A stretch of DNA of 61,139 nt from the NCBI RefSeq assembly GCF_021531375.1, contig NZ_JADYTU010000010.1, positions 1-61,139 of the forward strand. The letters run 5' to 3'. The translations under genes were made by a program, and so were the position numbers. Below, one piece after another: positions 34,600 through 43,334 of the stretch (positions are counted from its first letter, which is position 1; every line of letters starts with the position of its first letter). The notes beneath the pieces were generated by a model. The model had not been told where the DNA came from and did no database searches. It saw only the letters and a list, made by a program, of their open reading frames with translations. Source of the DNA: Pseudoflavonifractor phocaeensis. Its GTDB lineage: Bacteria; Bacillota; Clostridia; Oscillospirales; Oscillospiraceae.

Positions 34600-37227
34600 T
34601 CACATGCCCTTCAGCTGCTCCTCCAGCTTGGCCACCAGCTCAGTGAGCTTGACGGCACGCTCCCGCTCCGCGGCCACCACATGCTCGGGGGCCTTGTTGA
34701 CGAAACCGGGGTTGTTCAGCTTGGTATTCAGCTTGTCCAGCTCGGCGGAGTTCTTTTTCAGCTCCTTCTCCACACGGGCCTTCTCCTTCTCCAGATCCAC
34801 CAGCTCGGCCAGGGGCATGAACACCTGGGCCGCATGGGTGACCACAGAGACCATACCGGCGGCGGCGGGCGCCTGGTCGGCGGAAACGATGGTCACGTCG
34901 CTGGCGTAGGCCAGCTTCTTCAGGAAGGGGACGCCCAGCTCAAAGACCTTGGCCTCTCCGGTCGCCACGGTGAGGTGGGCCTTCTTGGAGGGGGGCACAT
35001 TCATCTCGGAGCGGCGGGTACGGACGGCCCGGATGGCGTCCATGATGAGCTCCATGGCCTGCTCCTCCTCGGCAAAGTTCAGCGCCTCGTCCGCCTTGGG
35101 CCAGTCGGACAGCATCAGGAAGTCGCCCTCGTGGGGCAGAGCCTGCCAGATCTCCTCAGTGATGAAGGGCATGAAGGGGTGGAGCAGCTTCAGCATCTGG
35201 GTCAGCACGTAGCACAGCACCTGCTGGGCCCGTACCTTGCTGTCCTCGTCGTCGCCCTGGAGGCGGGTCTTGGTCAGCTCGATATACCAGTCACAGTAGT
35301 CGTCCCAGATGAAGTCATAGATCTTCTGCGCGGCCACACCCAGCTCATAGTGGTCCATGTTCTCGGTGACCTCGGGGATGACCCGGTTCAGCTTGGACAG
35401 AATCCACTTGTCCTCCAGTTCCAGCTTCCGGGGCAGCTCGCACTTGTCGATGGTCAGGTTCATCATCAGGAAGCGGCTGGCGTTCCAGATCTTGTTGGCA
35501 AAGTTACGCATGGCCTCGCACCGCTCGGTGTAGAAGCGCATGTCGTTGCCGGGGCTGTTGCCGGTGACCAGATTGAAGCGCAGGGCGTCGGCGCCGTACT
35601 TGTCGGCGATCTCCAGGGGGTCGATGCCATTGCCCAGAGACTTGGACATCTTACGGCCCTTGTCGTCCCGGACCAGACCGTGGATAAAGACGGTGTGGAA
35701 GGGGGGCTGCTTGGTCTGCTCACAGGCGGAGAAGATCATGCGGGCCACCCAGAAGAAGATGATGTCGTAGCCGGTGACCAGCACGTCGGTGGGATAGAAA
35801 TACTCCAGATCCTCGGTCTTGTCAGGCCAGCCCAGGGTGGAGAAGGGCCACAGCGCGGAGGAGAACCAGGTGTCCAGCACGTCGGGGTCCCGGTGGATCT
35901 TGGTGCTGCCGCACTTCTCGCAGCAGGTGGCGTCGGTGCGGGAGACGGTCATGTGGCCGCAGTCATCGCAGTACCAGACGGGGATCTGGTGGCCCCACCA
36001 CAGCTGGCGGGAAATACACCAGTCATGGACGTTCTCCATCCAATTGGTGTAGGTCTTGGCGAAGCGGTCGGGAACAAACTTGGTCTCGCCCTCGTAGACC
36101 ACCCGCAGGGCCTCCTTGGCCAGAGGCTCCATCTTGACGAACCACTGGGCGGAGATAATAGGCTCCACGTCGCTGTGGCAGCGGTAGCAGGTGCCCACGT
36201 TGTGGGAGTAGGGCTCGATCTTCTCCATCAGCCCCAGGGCCTCCAGATCGGCCACCACGGCCTTCCGGGCCTCATAGCGGTCCATTCCCTCATACTTGCC
36301 GCCGTTGGCGTTGACCACGCCGTTGTCGTCCAGGACCCGGATGGTGTCCAGATTGTGGCGCAGGCCCACCTCGAAGTCGTTGGGGTCGTGGGCGGGGGTC
36401 ATCTTCACGCAGCCGGTGCCGAAGTCCATCTCCACGTACTCGTCGGCCACGATGGGGATCTCCCGGTTCATCAGGGGCAGGATACAGGTCTTGCCCACCA
36501 GGTGCTTATACCGCTCGTCGTTGGGGTTGACGGCCACGCCGGTGTCGCCCATCATGGTCTCGGGCCGGGTGGTGGCCACCACCAGATAGCCGGAGCCGTC
36601 GGCCAGGGGGTAGCGCATGTGCCACAGGTGGCCGGGCTTGTCCTGATACTCCACCTCGGCGTCAGACAGGGCGGTGACGCAGTGGGGGCACCAGTTGATG
36701 ATGCGGCTGCCCTTGTAGATGAGGCCCTTCTCATACAGGTTGCAGAAGGTCTCCCGGACGGCCTTGGAGCAGCCCTCGTCCATGGTGAACCGGGCGCGGT
36801 CCCAGTCACAGGAGATGCCCATCTTCTTCTGCTGCTTGACGATGCGGTCGCCGTACTTCTGCTTCCAGTCCCACACCCGGTCCAGGAACTTCTCCCGGCC
36901 CAGGTCATAGCGGGTCAGGCCCTCGTTGACCCGCAGCTCTTCCTCCACCTTGATCTGGGTGGCGATGCCGGCGTGGTCGATGCCGGGGACCCACAGGGCG
37001 GCGTAGCCCTGCATCCGCTTGAAGCGGATCAGGATATCCTGAAGGGCGCAGTCCATGGCGTGGCCCATGTGGAGCTGGCCGGTGACGTTGGGCGGGGGCA
37101 TGACGATGGTGAAGGGCTTCTTCTTGGGGTCCCGGTGGCCCTTGAAGCAGCCGGCCTTCTCCCACTTTTCATAGATGCGGGCCTCGGCCTCCTGGGGCTC
37201 ATAGACCTTTGGCAGTTCAATACCCAT
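34600..37227 (-). CDS. valS: Valyl-tRNA synthetase, 875 aa
   Basis: It charges tRNA-Val with valine and edits misacylated threonine. The HIGH motif appears as [16 protein letters not shown] (about 45-60), the editing domain follows, a Cys4 zinc module CDDCGH...CCEKCG lies in the middle, KMSKSLGNG is the second catalytic motif (about 523-531), and the C-terminus is the coiled-coil arm ([25 protein letters not shown]). The length is normal. AAAAGGAG precedes the ATG. It is controlled by the T-box leader upstream. Confidence 0.97.
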   Translation of the reverse strand: MGIELPKVYEPQEAEARIYEKWEKAGCFKGHRDPKKKPFTIVMPPPNVTGQLHMGHAMDCALQDILIRFKRMQGYAALWVPGIDHAGIATQIKVEEELRVNEGLTRYDLGREKFLDRVWDWKQKYGDRIVKQQKKMGISCDWDRARFTMDEGCSKAVRETFCNLYEKGLIYKGSRIINWCPHCVTALSDAEVEYQDKPGHLWHMRYPLADGSGYLVVATTRPETMMGDTGVAVNPNDERYKHLVGKTCILPLMNREIPIVADEYVEMDFGTGCVKMTPAHDPNDFEVGLRHNLDTIRVLDDNGVVNANGGKYEGMDRYEARKAVVADLEALGLMEKIEPYSHNVGTCYRCHSDVEPIISAQWFVKMEPLAKEALRVVYEGETKFVPDRFAKTYTNWMENVHDWCISRQLWWGHQIPVWYCDDCGHMTVSRTDATCCEKCGSTKIHRDPDVLDTWFSSALWPFSTLGWPDKTEDLEYFYPTDVLVTGYDIIFFWVARMIFSACEQTKQPPFHTVFIHGLVRDDKGRKMSKSLGNGIDPLEIADKYGADALRFNLVTGNSPGNDMRFYTERCEAMRNFANKIWNASRFLMMNLTIDKCELPRKLELEDKWILSKLNRVIPEVTENMDHYELGVAAQKIYDFIWDDYCDWYIELTKTRLQGDDEDSKVRAQQVLCYVLTQMLKLLHPFMPFITEEIWQALPHEGDFLMLSDWPKADEALNFAEEEQAMELIMDAIRAVRTRRSEMNVPPSKKAHLTVATGEAKVFELGVPFLKKLAYASDVTIVSADQAPAAAGMVSVVTHAAQVFMPLAELVDLEKEKARVEKELKKNSAELDKLNTKLNNPGFVNKAPEHVVAAERERAVKLTELVAKLEEQLKGM

Positions 37228-37460
37228 TGAAATTCTCCTTTTTTGTTGGTTTTATTTCACTGTAATGACAGGTTTTCCACATATTTCTTGCAAAAAAGCG
37301 CCCAGCTATTCACAGCGCAGGACCACGATCAGGGCACACACCGCTCTGTATGGGCGGACGGTCACAGCGCTGAAACGATCGTTAACAGGAGCAGCGGCCA
37401 GTCCGCAAGCAATAGCCGCCCGTGATCCGGGACCTCACGTTTTTTCTTCCGCTATGGCGC

Positions 37461-37492
37461 AAAAAACGCCCTGAGTCTTTCGACTCAGGGCG
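37461..37492 (-). terminator. T-box terminator of valS
   Basis: CGCCCTGAGTC/GACTCAGGGCG with a short loop is followed by six T on the minus strand. It competes with the T-box antiterminator just upstream. Confidence 0.88.
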
Positions 37493-37692
37493 AACAAAAG
37501 TCCGTGGTACCACCTGGATTCCCCTTGCGGGGCGCTCATGCCTCTGTAACGGGAGGACCCGACGGCGCTTACTATTTTTCAGCGCCGGGACTCCGGGACC
37601 ACTTCCATCCCACCGGGCGGCGCCTTCCACCAAACGGCGTCTCTCTTTGCCCCGGCTCCGGAATGTACTTCTTCCCATCCAAGTCTCTAACG
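37493..37692 (-). promoter_or_regulatory. T-box leader of valS
   Basis: The minus strand carries the T-box core AGGTGGTACCACGG (37502-37515) that pairs with uncharged tRNA-Val, a stem III (GGCGCT...AGCGCC), and a long stem I region. A GTC triplet in the stem I region could be the specifier but I cannot place it with certainty. Uncharged tRNA would open the terminator. Confidence 0.9.
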
Positions 37693-37698
37693 GATGAC

Positions 37699-37727
37699 AT
37701 TATACCCAAATTCCCGCATGGTGTCAA
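37699..37727 (-). promoter_or_regulatory. Consensus sigma-A promoter of valS
   Basis: TTGACA, 17 nt, TATAAT on the minus strand is a perfect consensus promoter placed just upstream of the T-box leader. Confidence 0.9.
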
Positions 37728-38287
37728 GGTTTCACCGCTTTTTCCTCCGGACCGGCGCCTTTTCGCCCTACCCAGGTCAGCGGCTTGCCGCATTTTTCCA
37801 CCAGCCAGCTCCGCATCTCTTCCACGGTGCCGCCCCGGACATTGGCCTTGTCCAGCATCAAGCCCCGGCCATCCTCCATGATGACGTAGATGCTGCGCTC
37901 CGCCTCCAGCAGCTGCTGGCATTGGGCATACGGATAGCGGCCGCTCTCTTTGCCCCGAACCACCAGGATATTGTCTTTTTCCAGCGTAAAGTAGCTGCTC
38001 TCCGTATTCTCCTCCATCGTCCGGTTGGCGCTCCAGGCCGATATCTGGTAGAAAAAGATGCCACGCACCAGCAAAAGCGCGCCTATAATGCAGCAGATCA
38101 GCGGCAGCAGCACACCGCCCTTCCGCAGGACCAACAGCAGCCCCACACCCATGCAAAAGACGCCCCAGGACAGGCAAAAGCTGCGCCGGCGAAGGTTCTG
38201 CTTCCGCGCGAAGGTCTTGGCCGCCACCCGCTGAAGTTCTTCCAATTGTTCGAAATCATAGTCCGTATGTGTTTTGATCACCGTCAT
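37724..38287 (-). CDS. Membrane protein with YcxB-like C-terminal domain, 187 aa
   Basis: An N-terminal helical cytosolic part (about 1-35) is followed by two close hydrophobic helices (about 37-58 and 60-80) and a C-terminal domain (about 90-170: SSYFTLEKDNILVVRGKESGRYPYAQCQQLLEAERSIYVIM) with the beta-strand pattern of YcxB/PH-like domains. I do not know the function. It follows coaX by 64 nt on the same strand and may be in the same transcript. The next promoter (valS) overlaps its last codons. Confidence 0.75.
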   Translation of the reverse strand: MTVIKTHTDYDFEQLEELQRVAAKTFARKQNLRRRSFCLSWGVFCMGVGLLLVLRKGGVLLPLICCIIGALLLVRGIFFYQISAWSANRTMEENTESSYFTLEKDNILVVRGKESGRYPYAQCQQLLEAERSIYVIMEDGRGLMLDKANVRGGTVEEMRSWLVEKCGKPLTWVGRKGAGPEEKAVKP

Positions 38288-38351
38288 GGCTGTCCTCCCA
38301 CCTCTCTCAGCAGAGAAACCGCACTGAGAAAACAGGTCTCAGGGCGGCAGC

Positions 38352-39128
38352 TCATTTCTTTCCGCTCCGGTTCTTCTGATAGATGATATTCAGTCCCTTG
38401 AGGAGCAGGTCCCGTTCTACCTTGATCTCCCGCCGGCACAGAGGGATGATAAACTGGGCCATTCCGCCGGTGGCCACCACGGTGGTGGAATAACCCAACT
38501 CCTCCTCGACCCGGTCCAGCATCCCGTCGATCATGGCGGCGGCGCCGTACATGACGCCGCTTCGCATACAGTCCACGGTGTTCTTGCCGATAACCCGCCG
38601 GGGCTTGTCCAGACTGATGCCGGGCAGCTGGGCGGTGCGGGAGGTCAGCGCCTCCAGAGAGACCCGGACGCCGGGGATGATGCATCCGCCCAGATAGGTG
38701 TTGCCTGTTCCCACCACCTCAATGGTGGTGGCGGTACCCAGGTCCAGGAGAGTCAGAGGGGGCTCATACTCCGCCAGAGCGGCCACCGCGATGACGATCC
38801 GGTCGCTGCCCACCTGGGAGGGGGTATCCATCTGGATGTTCAGCCCCGTCTTGACGCCGGGGCCCACCACCATGGGCGGCTTGCCGATGACCTTTATCAC
38901 GCCGGTCCGCACCGAGTTGAACACCGGGGGCACCACCGAGGAGATGATGCAGCCCTCAATATCCTCGGGCTTGGTATCGAACAGGGAGAGGACGTTTTTG
39001 ATATCCACAGCGTACTGATCCGAGGTCTTGATGCGGTCGGTGGCGACGCGGGCCTCAAAGACGATCTGATTGTCCCGGATGCCGCCAATCACAATGTTGG
39101 TATTGCCAATGTCGATGGCTAAGAGCAT
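38352..39128 (-). CDS. coaX: Type III pantothenate kinase, 258 aa
   Basis: It phosphorylates pantothenate, the first step of coenzyme A synthesis. ASKHA-fold motifs: DIGNTNIVIG (5-14, phosphate loop), VGPGVKTGL near 88-96, GSDR (about 107-110), DLGTATTIE (about 123-131) and GGCIIPGV. The length matches CoaX. The gene upstream in the same direction encodes an ECF S-component, so vitamin uptake and its phosphorylation are coupled. Confidence 0.95.
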   Translation of the reverse strand: MLLAIDIGNTNIVIGGIRDNQIVFEARVATDRIKTSDQYAVDIKNVLSLFDTKPEDIEGCIISSVVPPVFNSVRTGVIKVIGKPPMVVGPGVKTGLNIQMDTPSQVGSDRIVIAVAALAEYEPPLTLLDLGTATTIEVVGTGNTYLGGCIIPGVRVSLEALTSRTAQLPGISLDKPRRVIGKNTVDCMRSGVMYGAAAMIDGMLDRVEEELGYSTTVVATGGMAQFIIPLCRREIKVERDLLLKGLNIIYQKNRSGKK

Positions 39129-39170
39129 AGACGTTCACCTTCAGCGGGAAAGGCCCTTCCCTTTCCCTTT

Positions 39171-39821
39171 TTATTTCTGACTTCCCGCCGCGGAGGTCCG
39201 ATTCGTCACATGGAGCAGCGCCTTGCCGATGGCGGTGACCAGCACCAGGGCGGCGATGGCTTCCATCACACCGGAGCCGGTGACTGTTGCCATGACCAAA
39301 CCGTACACGGCAGAGATGGCCACCTGCTTGGCCTGGGCGTACTGCTCAGCCAGCAGAAAATAGATACTGCCCATGACAAAGGCGGTGTTGGTCATGGACC
39401 CCACAAAGCCCACCACAGGCAGAGCCACGAAGTCATGGAGCTTCAGCTTCTTCAGCCCAATCCACAGCCAGCCGGCCACCAGGCCAATCATAACGCGGCA
39501 ACCCACGGCAATCCACAGGGCCTTGACCGCCCCCACCGCGCCGCCGGTGCCCACCGCCACAAAGGGGGAGAAAGCAAAGGACAGCAACGTGGGCGCCACC
39601 GTGTTGCTGATGACGGAGCAGACGCCAAAGACGCCGCCCAGAATGCTGCCGGCCAGGGGACCAAACAGGATCGCGCCCAGGATCACGGGGATATGTACGG
39701 TGGTAGCCTTGATAATGGGCAGCTGGATCATACCCAGAGGGGTGTTGGCCAGCAGGACCACAATGGCGGCCATCAGCGCTACCCCCACCATCCAGTGGGT
39801 GTCATGCTTGCGGGTTTTCAT
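39171..39821 (-). CDS. panT: ECF transporter S-component, probably pantothenate (PanT), 216 aa
   Basis: Six hydrophobic segments, with GPLAGSILGGVFGVCSVISN and an early polar stretch PIIKATTVHIPVILGAILFGP, are typical of energy-coupling-factor substrate-binding subunits. ATG 39821 lies 9 nt after GGAGG. No ATPase or T subunit is adjacent, as expected for group II ECF systems that share one energiser. Pantothenate is inferred from the coaX gene 42 nt downstream. Confidence 0.85.
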   Translation of the reverse strand: MKTRKHDTHWMVGVALMAAIVVLLANTPLGMIQLPIIKATTVHIPVILGAILFGPLAGSILGGVFGVCSVISNTVAPTLLSFAFSPFVAVGTGGAVGAVKALWIAVGCRVMIGLVAGWLWIGLKKLKLHDFVALPVVGFVGSMTNTAFVMGSIYFLLAEQYAQAKQVAISAVYGLVMATVTGSGVMEAIAALVLVTAIGKALLHVTNRTSAAGSQK

Positions 39822-39919
39822 ATTCAATTACCTCCTGCTGCCGCTCTCCGCATGGGAGATGCAGCGCAATATTGAAGAGACAGCGTACCTTTGGTCGTCC
39901 CCGGTCTCTTATTCGTAGT

Positions 39920-39948
39920 ATTATACAGGAATCAGTGCCGTTTCGCAA
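39920..39948 (-). promoter_or_regulatory. Promoter of panT-coaX operon
   Basis: TTGCGA, 17 nt, TATAAT on the minus strand, about 100 nt before the panT start. Confidence 0.7.
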
Positions 39949-40012
39949 GAAAAAATTTTTTGACGGACGCGAAGTGGGAGGGGAACAGTTCCTGTTCTCC
40001 CCTGTCCGGCAG

Positions 40013-40042
40013 AAAAAAACAGGGGCCGTCACCGGCCCCTGT
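40013..40042 (-). terminator. Terminator of the ureohydrolase gene
   Basis: CAGGGGCCG/CGGCCCCTG with loop TCAC is followed on the minus strand by a run of T. Confidence 0.85.
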
Positions 40043-40055
40043 TTGTCCCTGTGTT

Positions 40056-41015
40056 TCAGTCCTTCTTGTCGTTCTCGTGGAGCTTCTTGCCCACATGGGC
40101 CATGACCTGAATCATGGTCAGAGCCGCCAGACGCTCGGTGCAGTTGGTGGGGTCATAGGGAGGAGCCACCTCCACCAGATCCATGGCCACCACCTTGCCG
40201 GTCTGGCAGATAGCCTTGAGCATATCCATGCTCTCGTCATAGGTGATGCCGCCGGGCAGCGGGGAGGCCGCGCCGGGGGCCAGAGTCATATCGTAGCCGT
40301 CGATGTCGAAGGTGATGTAGTAGGCCTCGGCGTCGGGGATCTGGTCCAGGACATACTGGACGCCCTTCTCGTGGAGCTCCCGGGCGGAGATCAGGCGGCT
40401 GCCGTAGGCCCGGGCGTCGTCATAGTCGCTCTTCTTGCCGCTGCCCATGCCCCGCAGGCCGATCTGCACCATATCCCCGATGTGGTCCATCTCGGACATG
40501 CGGCGCAGGGGGCTGCCGTTGCCCTGGACCAGGGGGCCCACATGGCTGGTCCAGTCCAGATGGGCGTCAAACTGGATGACGCAGATCTTCTTGCCGTACT
40601 CCTCCAGAGCCCGGGCCACGGGGATGCTGATGGAGTGGTCGCCGCCCATGACGATGGGGATGGAGCCGGCCTTGATGATGCGGCGGACCGCCCGCTCGAT
40701 GCATGTGAAGGAGTACTCTCGGTCGCCCTGGAGCACATCGGCGTCGCCGCAGTCGGCAATGGTGATGGGGGCGGCCAGCATCTGCTCGTCGGCCTCGTAA
40801 TCGTAGTAGCCCACCGTGCCCCGGCCATACTGGGTAGAGGCCTCACGGATACGGCGGGGGCCCATGCGGGCGCCGCTCAGAAAGCCCACGCCCATATCAA
40901 AGGGAACGCCCAGGACGCCGAAGTCAGCCTTCAGCTCATCCAGATCCAGACAGATGGGGTACCGGCCAAAGGAACAAATGCCCGTAATGGGCTGGCTGAT
41001 CAATTCAGGACGCAT
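40056..41015 (-). CDS. speB: Ureohydrolase (agmatinase/arginase family), 319 aa
   Basis: The family hydrolyses guanidino compounds to urea plus an amine at a binuclear manganese site. Metal motifs are visible: GGDHS (124-128), DAHLD (150-154) and DIDGYD (about 237-242). The protein is slightly long for agmatinase. It stands alone between two terminators, so context does not fix the substrate; agmatine is the usual guess, but guanidinobutyrate or formiminoglutamate (HutG) are also possible given the histidine pathway further right. The ribosome-binding site AAAGGGGAAA precedes the ATG. Confidence 0.85.
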   Translation of the reverse strand: MRPELISQPITGICSFGRYPICLDLDELKADFGVLGVPFDMGVGFLSGARMGPRRIREASTQYGRGTVGYYDYEADEQMLAAPITIADCGDADVLQGDREYSFTCIERAVRRIIKAGSIPIVMGGDHSISIPVARALEEYGKKICVIQFDAHLDWTSHVGPLVQGNGSPLRRMSEMDHIGDMVQIGLRGMGSGKKSDYDDARAYGSRLISARELHEKGVQYVLDQIPDAEAYYITFDIDGYDMTLAPGAASPLPGGITYDESMDMLKAICQTGKVVAMDLVEVAPPYDPTNCTERLAALTMIQVMAHVGKKLHENDKKD

Positions 41016-41232
41016 ATTATATTTCCCCTTTCTGATATCGCAGAAAATCTATTGATTTGGGCGAAGCGTTTCCCGCTCCCGTGCCCTTCCTTACGCCCCA
41101 AATTATAAACGCGGCTCTCTTCTTTTTCAACTGAAATCGTAAATCTTGTCTCCCCTCCCGCAAAATAAAAAAAGCCGTTTTTTCCCTCCGACGTAAGAAA
41201 ATATACCCCTCTGCCCCGTCTCCTCCGGACAC

Positions 41233-41268
41233 AAAAAACGCCCCCCGCTTTTGAAAAAGCGGGGGGCG
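41233..41268 (-). terminator. Terminator of the folT-aminotransferase operon
   Basis: CGCCCCCCGCTTT/AAAGCGGGGGGCG is followed by TTTTTTGTG on the minus strand. Confidence 0.9.
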
Positions 41269-41277
41269 CAAACTCTT

Positions 41278-42423
41278 TTACCGCAGATGGGGGTCGTCCT
41301 TCAAAACGGAAAGGACCCGGTCCGCCTCGTCGGTGGTATTGTAGCCGTGGATCCCGGTCCGGACGTAGCCGCACCGGAAGGAACAGGCGATCTGATGGTC
41401 CCGGAGGTACTGGTAGGTCTCCCGGGTATCGGCCGTCCGGAAGGAGACAATGGTGGAACGGGTCCGGTCGGAGAGGGCGCAGGGCGCCAGCTCCACGCCC
41501 AGCTCCCGGAGGGAGTCGATGAAATACCCGCTGACACGCCAGGCCTCCCGGCGGATCTCCCGGCAGCCCACCGTCTCCATCAGCGCCAGGGAGGCGTTGA
41601 GTCCGGCGATGCCGGGGGCGTTGGGAAGCCCCGCCTCAAACCGGGCGGTCCCTTCCTTCAGGTCAAGCCGGTACTCCACGGAGTCCACATCCCCCGTCAC
41701 GCTGTCCGCGCCCACGAAGGCGGGCAGCAGCTGGTCGGCCAGTTCCTTCCGCACATAGAGGAATCCGGTAGAAAAGGGGCCCAGCAGCCACTTGGAGGCC
41801 AGACCGGCCAAAAAGTCGATCTTGTACCGCTTCACGTCCATGGGCATCACGCCCAGGGACTGGGCGCAGTCCACCACCAAATAGGCTCCGTGGGTCCGGC
41901 ACCAATCTCCGATGGCCTCCAGGTCCGCGGCGTATCCGTCGGCGAACTCTACGCTGCTCACCGAGACCGCCCGGGTGCGGGCGTCGGCGTACCGGCCCAG
42001 AAGCTCGACGGTCAGGCCGCCCATCTGGTGTGGGACCATCCGGGCCTCCACCCCTTTAGCCGCCTGGAGCCGCATCCAGGGGTACACATTGGAGGCAAAC
42101 TCCCGGTCACAGAAGATCACGTTGTCCCCCTCCCTCAGCGGAAGGGAACCGGCGGCGGTGTTGATCCCGTAGGCCACGTTTTCCGTGAAGGCGATCTCCT
42201 CCGGCTCCGCGCCGATGAGTCGGGCCAGCCGGGCACGGCACTGGGGAAATACCTGCCCGGCATACTGGTAATACTTCATGGGCATAGCCTGACGCAGCTC
42301 CATACACTGCTTCATGGCCTCCGTCACTCCGGGGAACACGGGTCCCATGGAGGCGTTGTCAAAAAAGATCCCCCGGTCCGTGGTCTCCCGGAAGGCGCTC
42401 CGGAACGTATCCAACCCGCTCAC
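41278..42423 (-). CDS. Class V PLP-dependent aminotransferase, 381 aa
   Basis: Fold-type I PLP enzyme of the cysteine-desulfurase/isopenicillin-epimerase-like group. FDNASMGPV opens the domain, VVDCAQSLG holds the PLP-contacting Asp and Gln, and LASKWLLGP carries the Schiff-base Lys. No mobile Cys loop typical of NifS is seen near the end, so sulfur transfer is not indicated. The start is GTG (AAGGAG 11 nt upstream). It lies 21 nt after the folate S-component gene under the same THF riboswitch, which suggests a link to folate-dependent metabolism. The substrate is unknown. Confidence 0.8.
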   Translation of the reverse strand: MSGLDTFRSAFRETTDRGIFFDNASMGPVFPGVTEAMKQCMELRQAMPMKYYQYAGQVFPQCRARLARLIGAEPEEIAFTENVAYGINTAAGSLPLREGDNVIFCDREFASNVYPWMRLQAAKGVEARMVPHQMGGLTVELLGRYADARTRAVSVSSVEFADGYAADLEAIGDWCRTHGAYLVVDCAQSLGVMPMDVKRYKIDFLAGLASKWLLGPFSTGFLYVRKELADQLLPAFVGADSVTGDVDSVEYRLDLKEGTARFEAGLPNAPGIAGLNASLALMETVGCREIRREAWRVSGYFIDSLRELGVELAPCALSDRTRSTIVSFRTADTRETYQYLRDHQIACSFRCGYVRTGIHGYNTTDEADRVLSVLKDDPHLR

Positions 42424-42444
42424 GTCACAGTCACTCCTTATTTG

Positions 42445-42969
42445 TTACTTGCCCGCGTCGGCCCGGCTCACCCGGCCGTACTGGATCAGGTCGCAGACCT
42501 TATAGGCGATCCAGCGCACGCAGACGATCTGGACCGGTGCGGTCACCAGATTCTGCAGGATCCGGGTGGGCAGCAGCAGCAGGAAGCCCTTCCCTGTCAG
42601 AAGGGTCAGCCAGTAGGTCTGGAGCAGAATGCTGAGCAGGATGCTCTGCAGGATGATGCAGGCGCTGACCCGGAGGGTGTTGGCGGGCTTGCGATACAGG
42701 AACAGGCCGTACATGATGCCGGTGAGCAGGGCGGTGATGGCCATGGGGGGATAGTAGCCATAGGGGCCCAGAATGGCAATCAGAAAATCGCCCATGACGG
42801 CGGCGGCGCCGCCCCACAGGGGGCCGTACAGCATGGCGGTGATGACGATGGGCAGGAAGGTAAAGCTGATCTTCACCGTGGGCAGGGAGATGGCCACAAA
42901 ACGGCCCAGCACCACCTGGATGGCCAGAAGCATTCCGATCACAGTGATCTTTTTCACAGTATTTGACAT
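42445..42969 (-). CDS. folT: ECF transporter S-component, folate type (FolT), 174 aa
   Basis: Six hydrophobic segments with GRFVAISLPTVKISFTFLPI near the N-terminus, a pattern shared by the FolT/queuosine-type S-components. ATG 42969 is preceded by AGGAGG; the longer open frame runs into the riboswitch terminator. The THF riboswitch in its leader identifies folate as the probable substrate. The ECF energising module must be elsewhere. Confidence 0.88.
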   Translation of the reverse strand: MSNTVKKITVIGMLLAIQVVLGRFVAISLPTVKISFTFLPIVITAMLYGPLWGGAAAVMGDFLIAILGPYGYYPPMAITALLTGIMYGLFLYRKPANTLRVSACIILQSILLSILLQTYWLTLLTGKGFLLLLPTRILQNLVTAPVQIVCVRWIAYKVCDLIQYGRVSRADAGK

Positions 42970-43057
42970 ATTGATTGTCCTCCTATCATTTGCATGTGGT
43001 TCTCGTCGATTCCATTCGCCTTGGCGCAATCTCCTCATACGGGACTGCGCGACATAC

Positions 43058-43098
43058 AAAAAACCTCCTTTTATGTCAAGTGGCTACATAAAAGGAGG
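43058..43098 (-). terminator. Riboswitch terminator of folT
   Basis: A perfect 13-bp stem CCTCCTTTTATGT/ACATAAAAGGAGG is followed by TTTTTTG on the minus strand. One arm contains an AGGAGG-like sequence. Confidence 0.9.
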
Positions 43099-43124
43099 CG
43101 ATGAACGGAGGCCGTCTCAAGTTA

Positions 43125-43240
43125 TGCAGCAATGGGATGCGGACTCTGCATCGTTAGCGCGAATGCTATTCGTCCCGCCGACAACTCCCCATTCGGCGGA
43201 CACTGGTGTTTGACGCGCAGGGTCCTACTCTGCTTATGTC
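43125..43240 (-). promoter_or_regulatory. THF riboswitch
   Basis: The minus strand shows the folH/THF-I core: GAGTAGG, GCGCGTCAA, GTGTCCGCCGAATGGGGAGTTG, CGGCGGGACGAATAGC and GTCCGC. These match the conserved tetrahydrofolate aptamer blocks. The closing P1 helix is less clear. It precedes folT. Confidence 0.8.
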
Positions 43241-43334
43241 CAATGGCGCTTGGGATTTTGGACACTCCTATCATAACATAAGTTTTTAAAAAAACAAGAA
43301 CAGAAAGAAACCATAAAGGAAATTTTGCTTTATT

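Noticed and set aside
34555-37230. An 891-codon plus-strand frame opposite valS
   Set aside because: Same mirror effect over a clear valS with HIGH and KMSKS motifs.
41251-42966. A 571-codon plus-strand frame across the aminotransferase and folT
   Set aside because: It runs antisense to two genes with recognisable domains and has no ribosome-binding site or family features.
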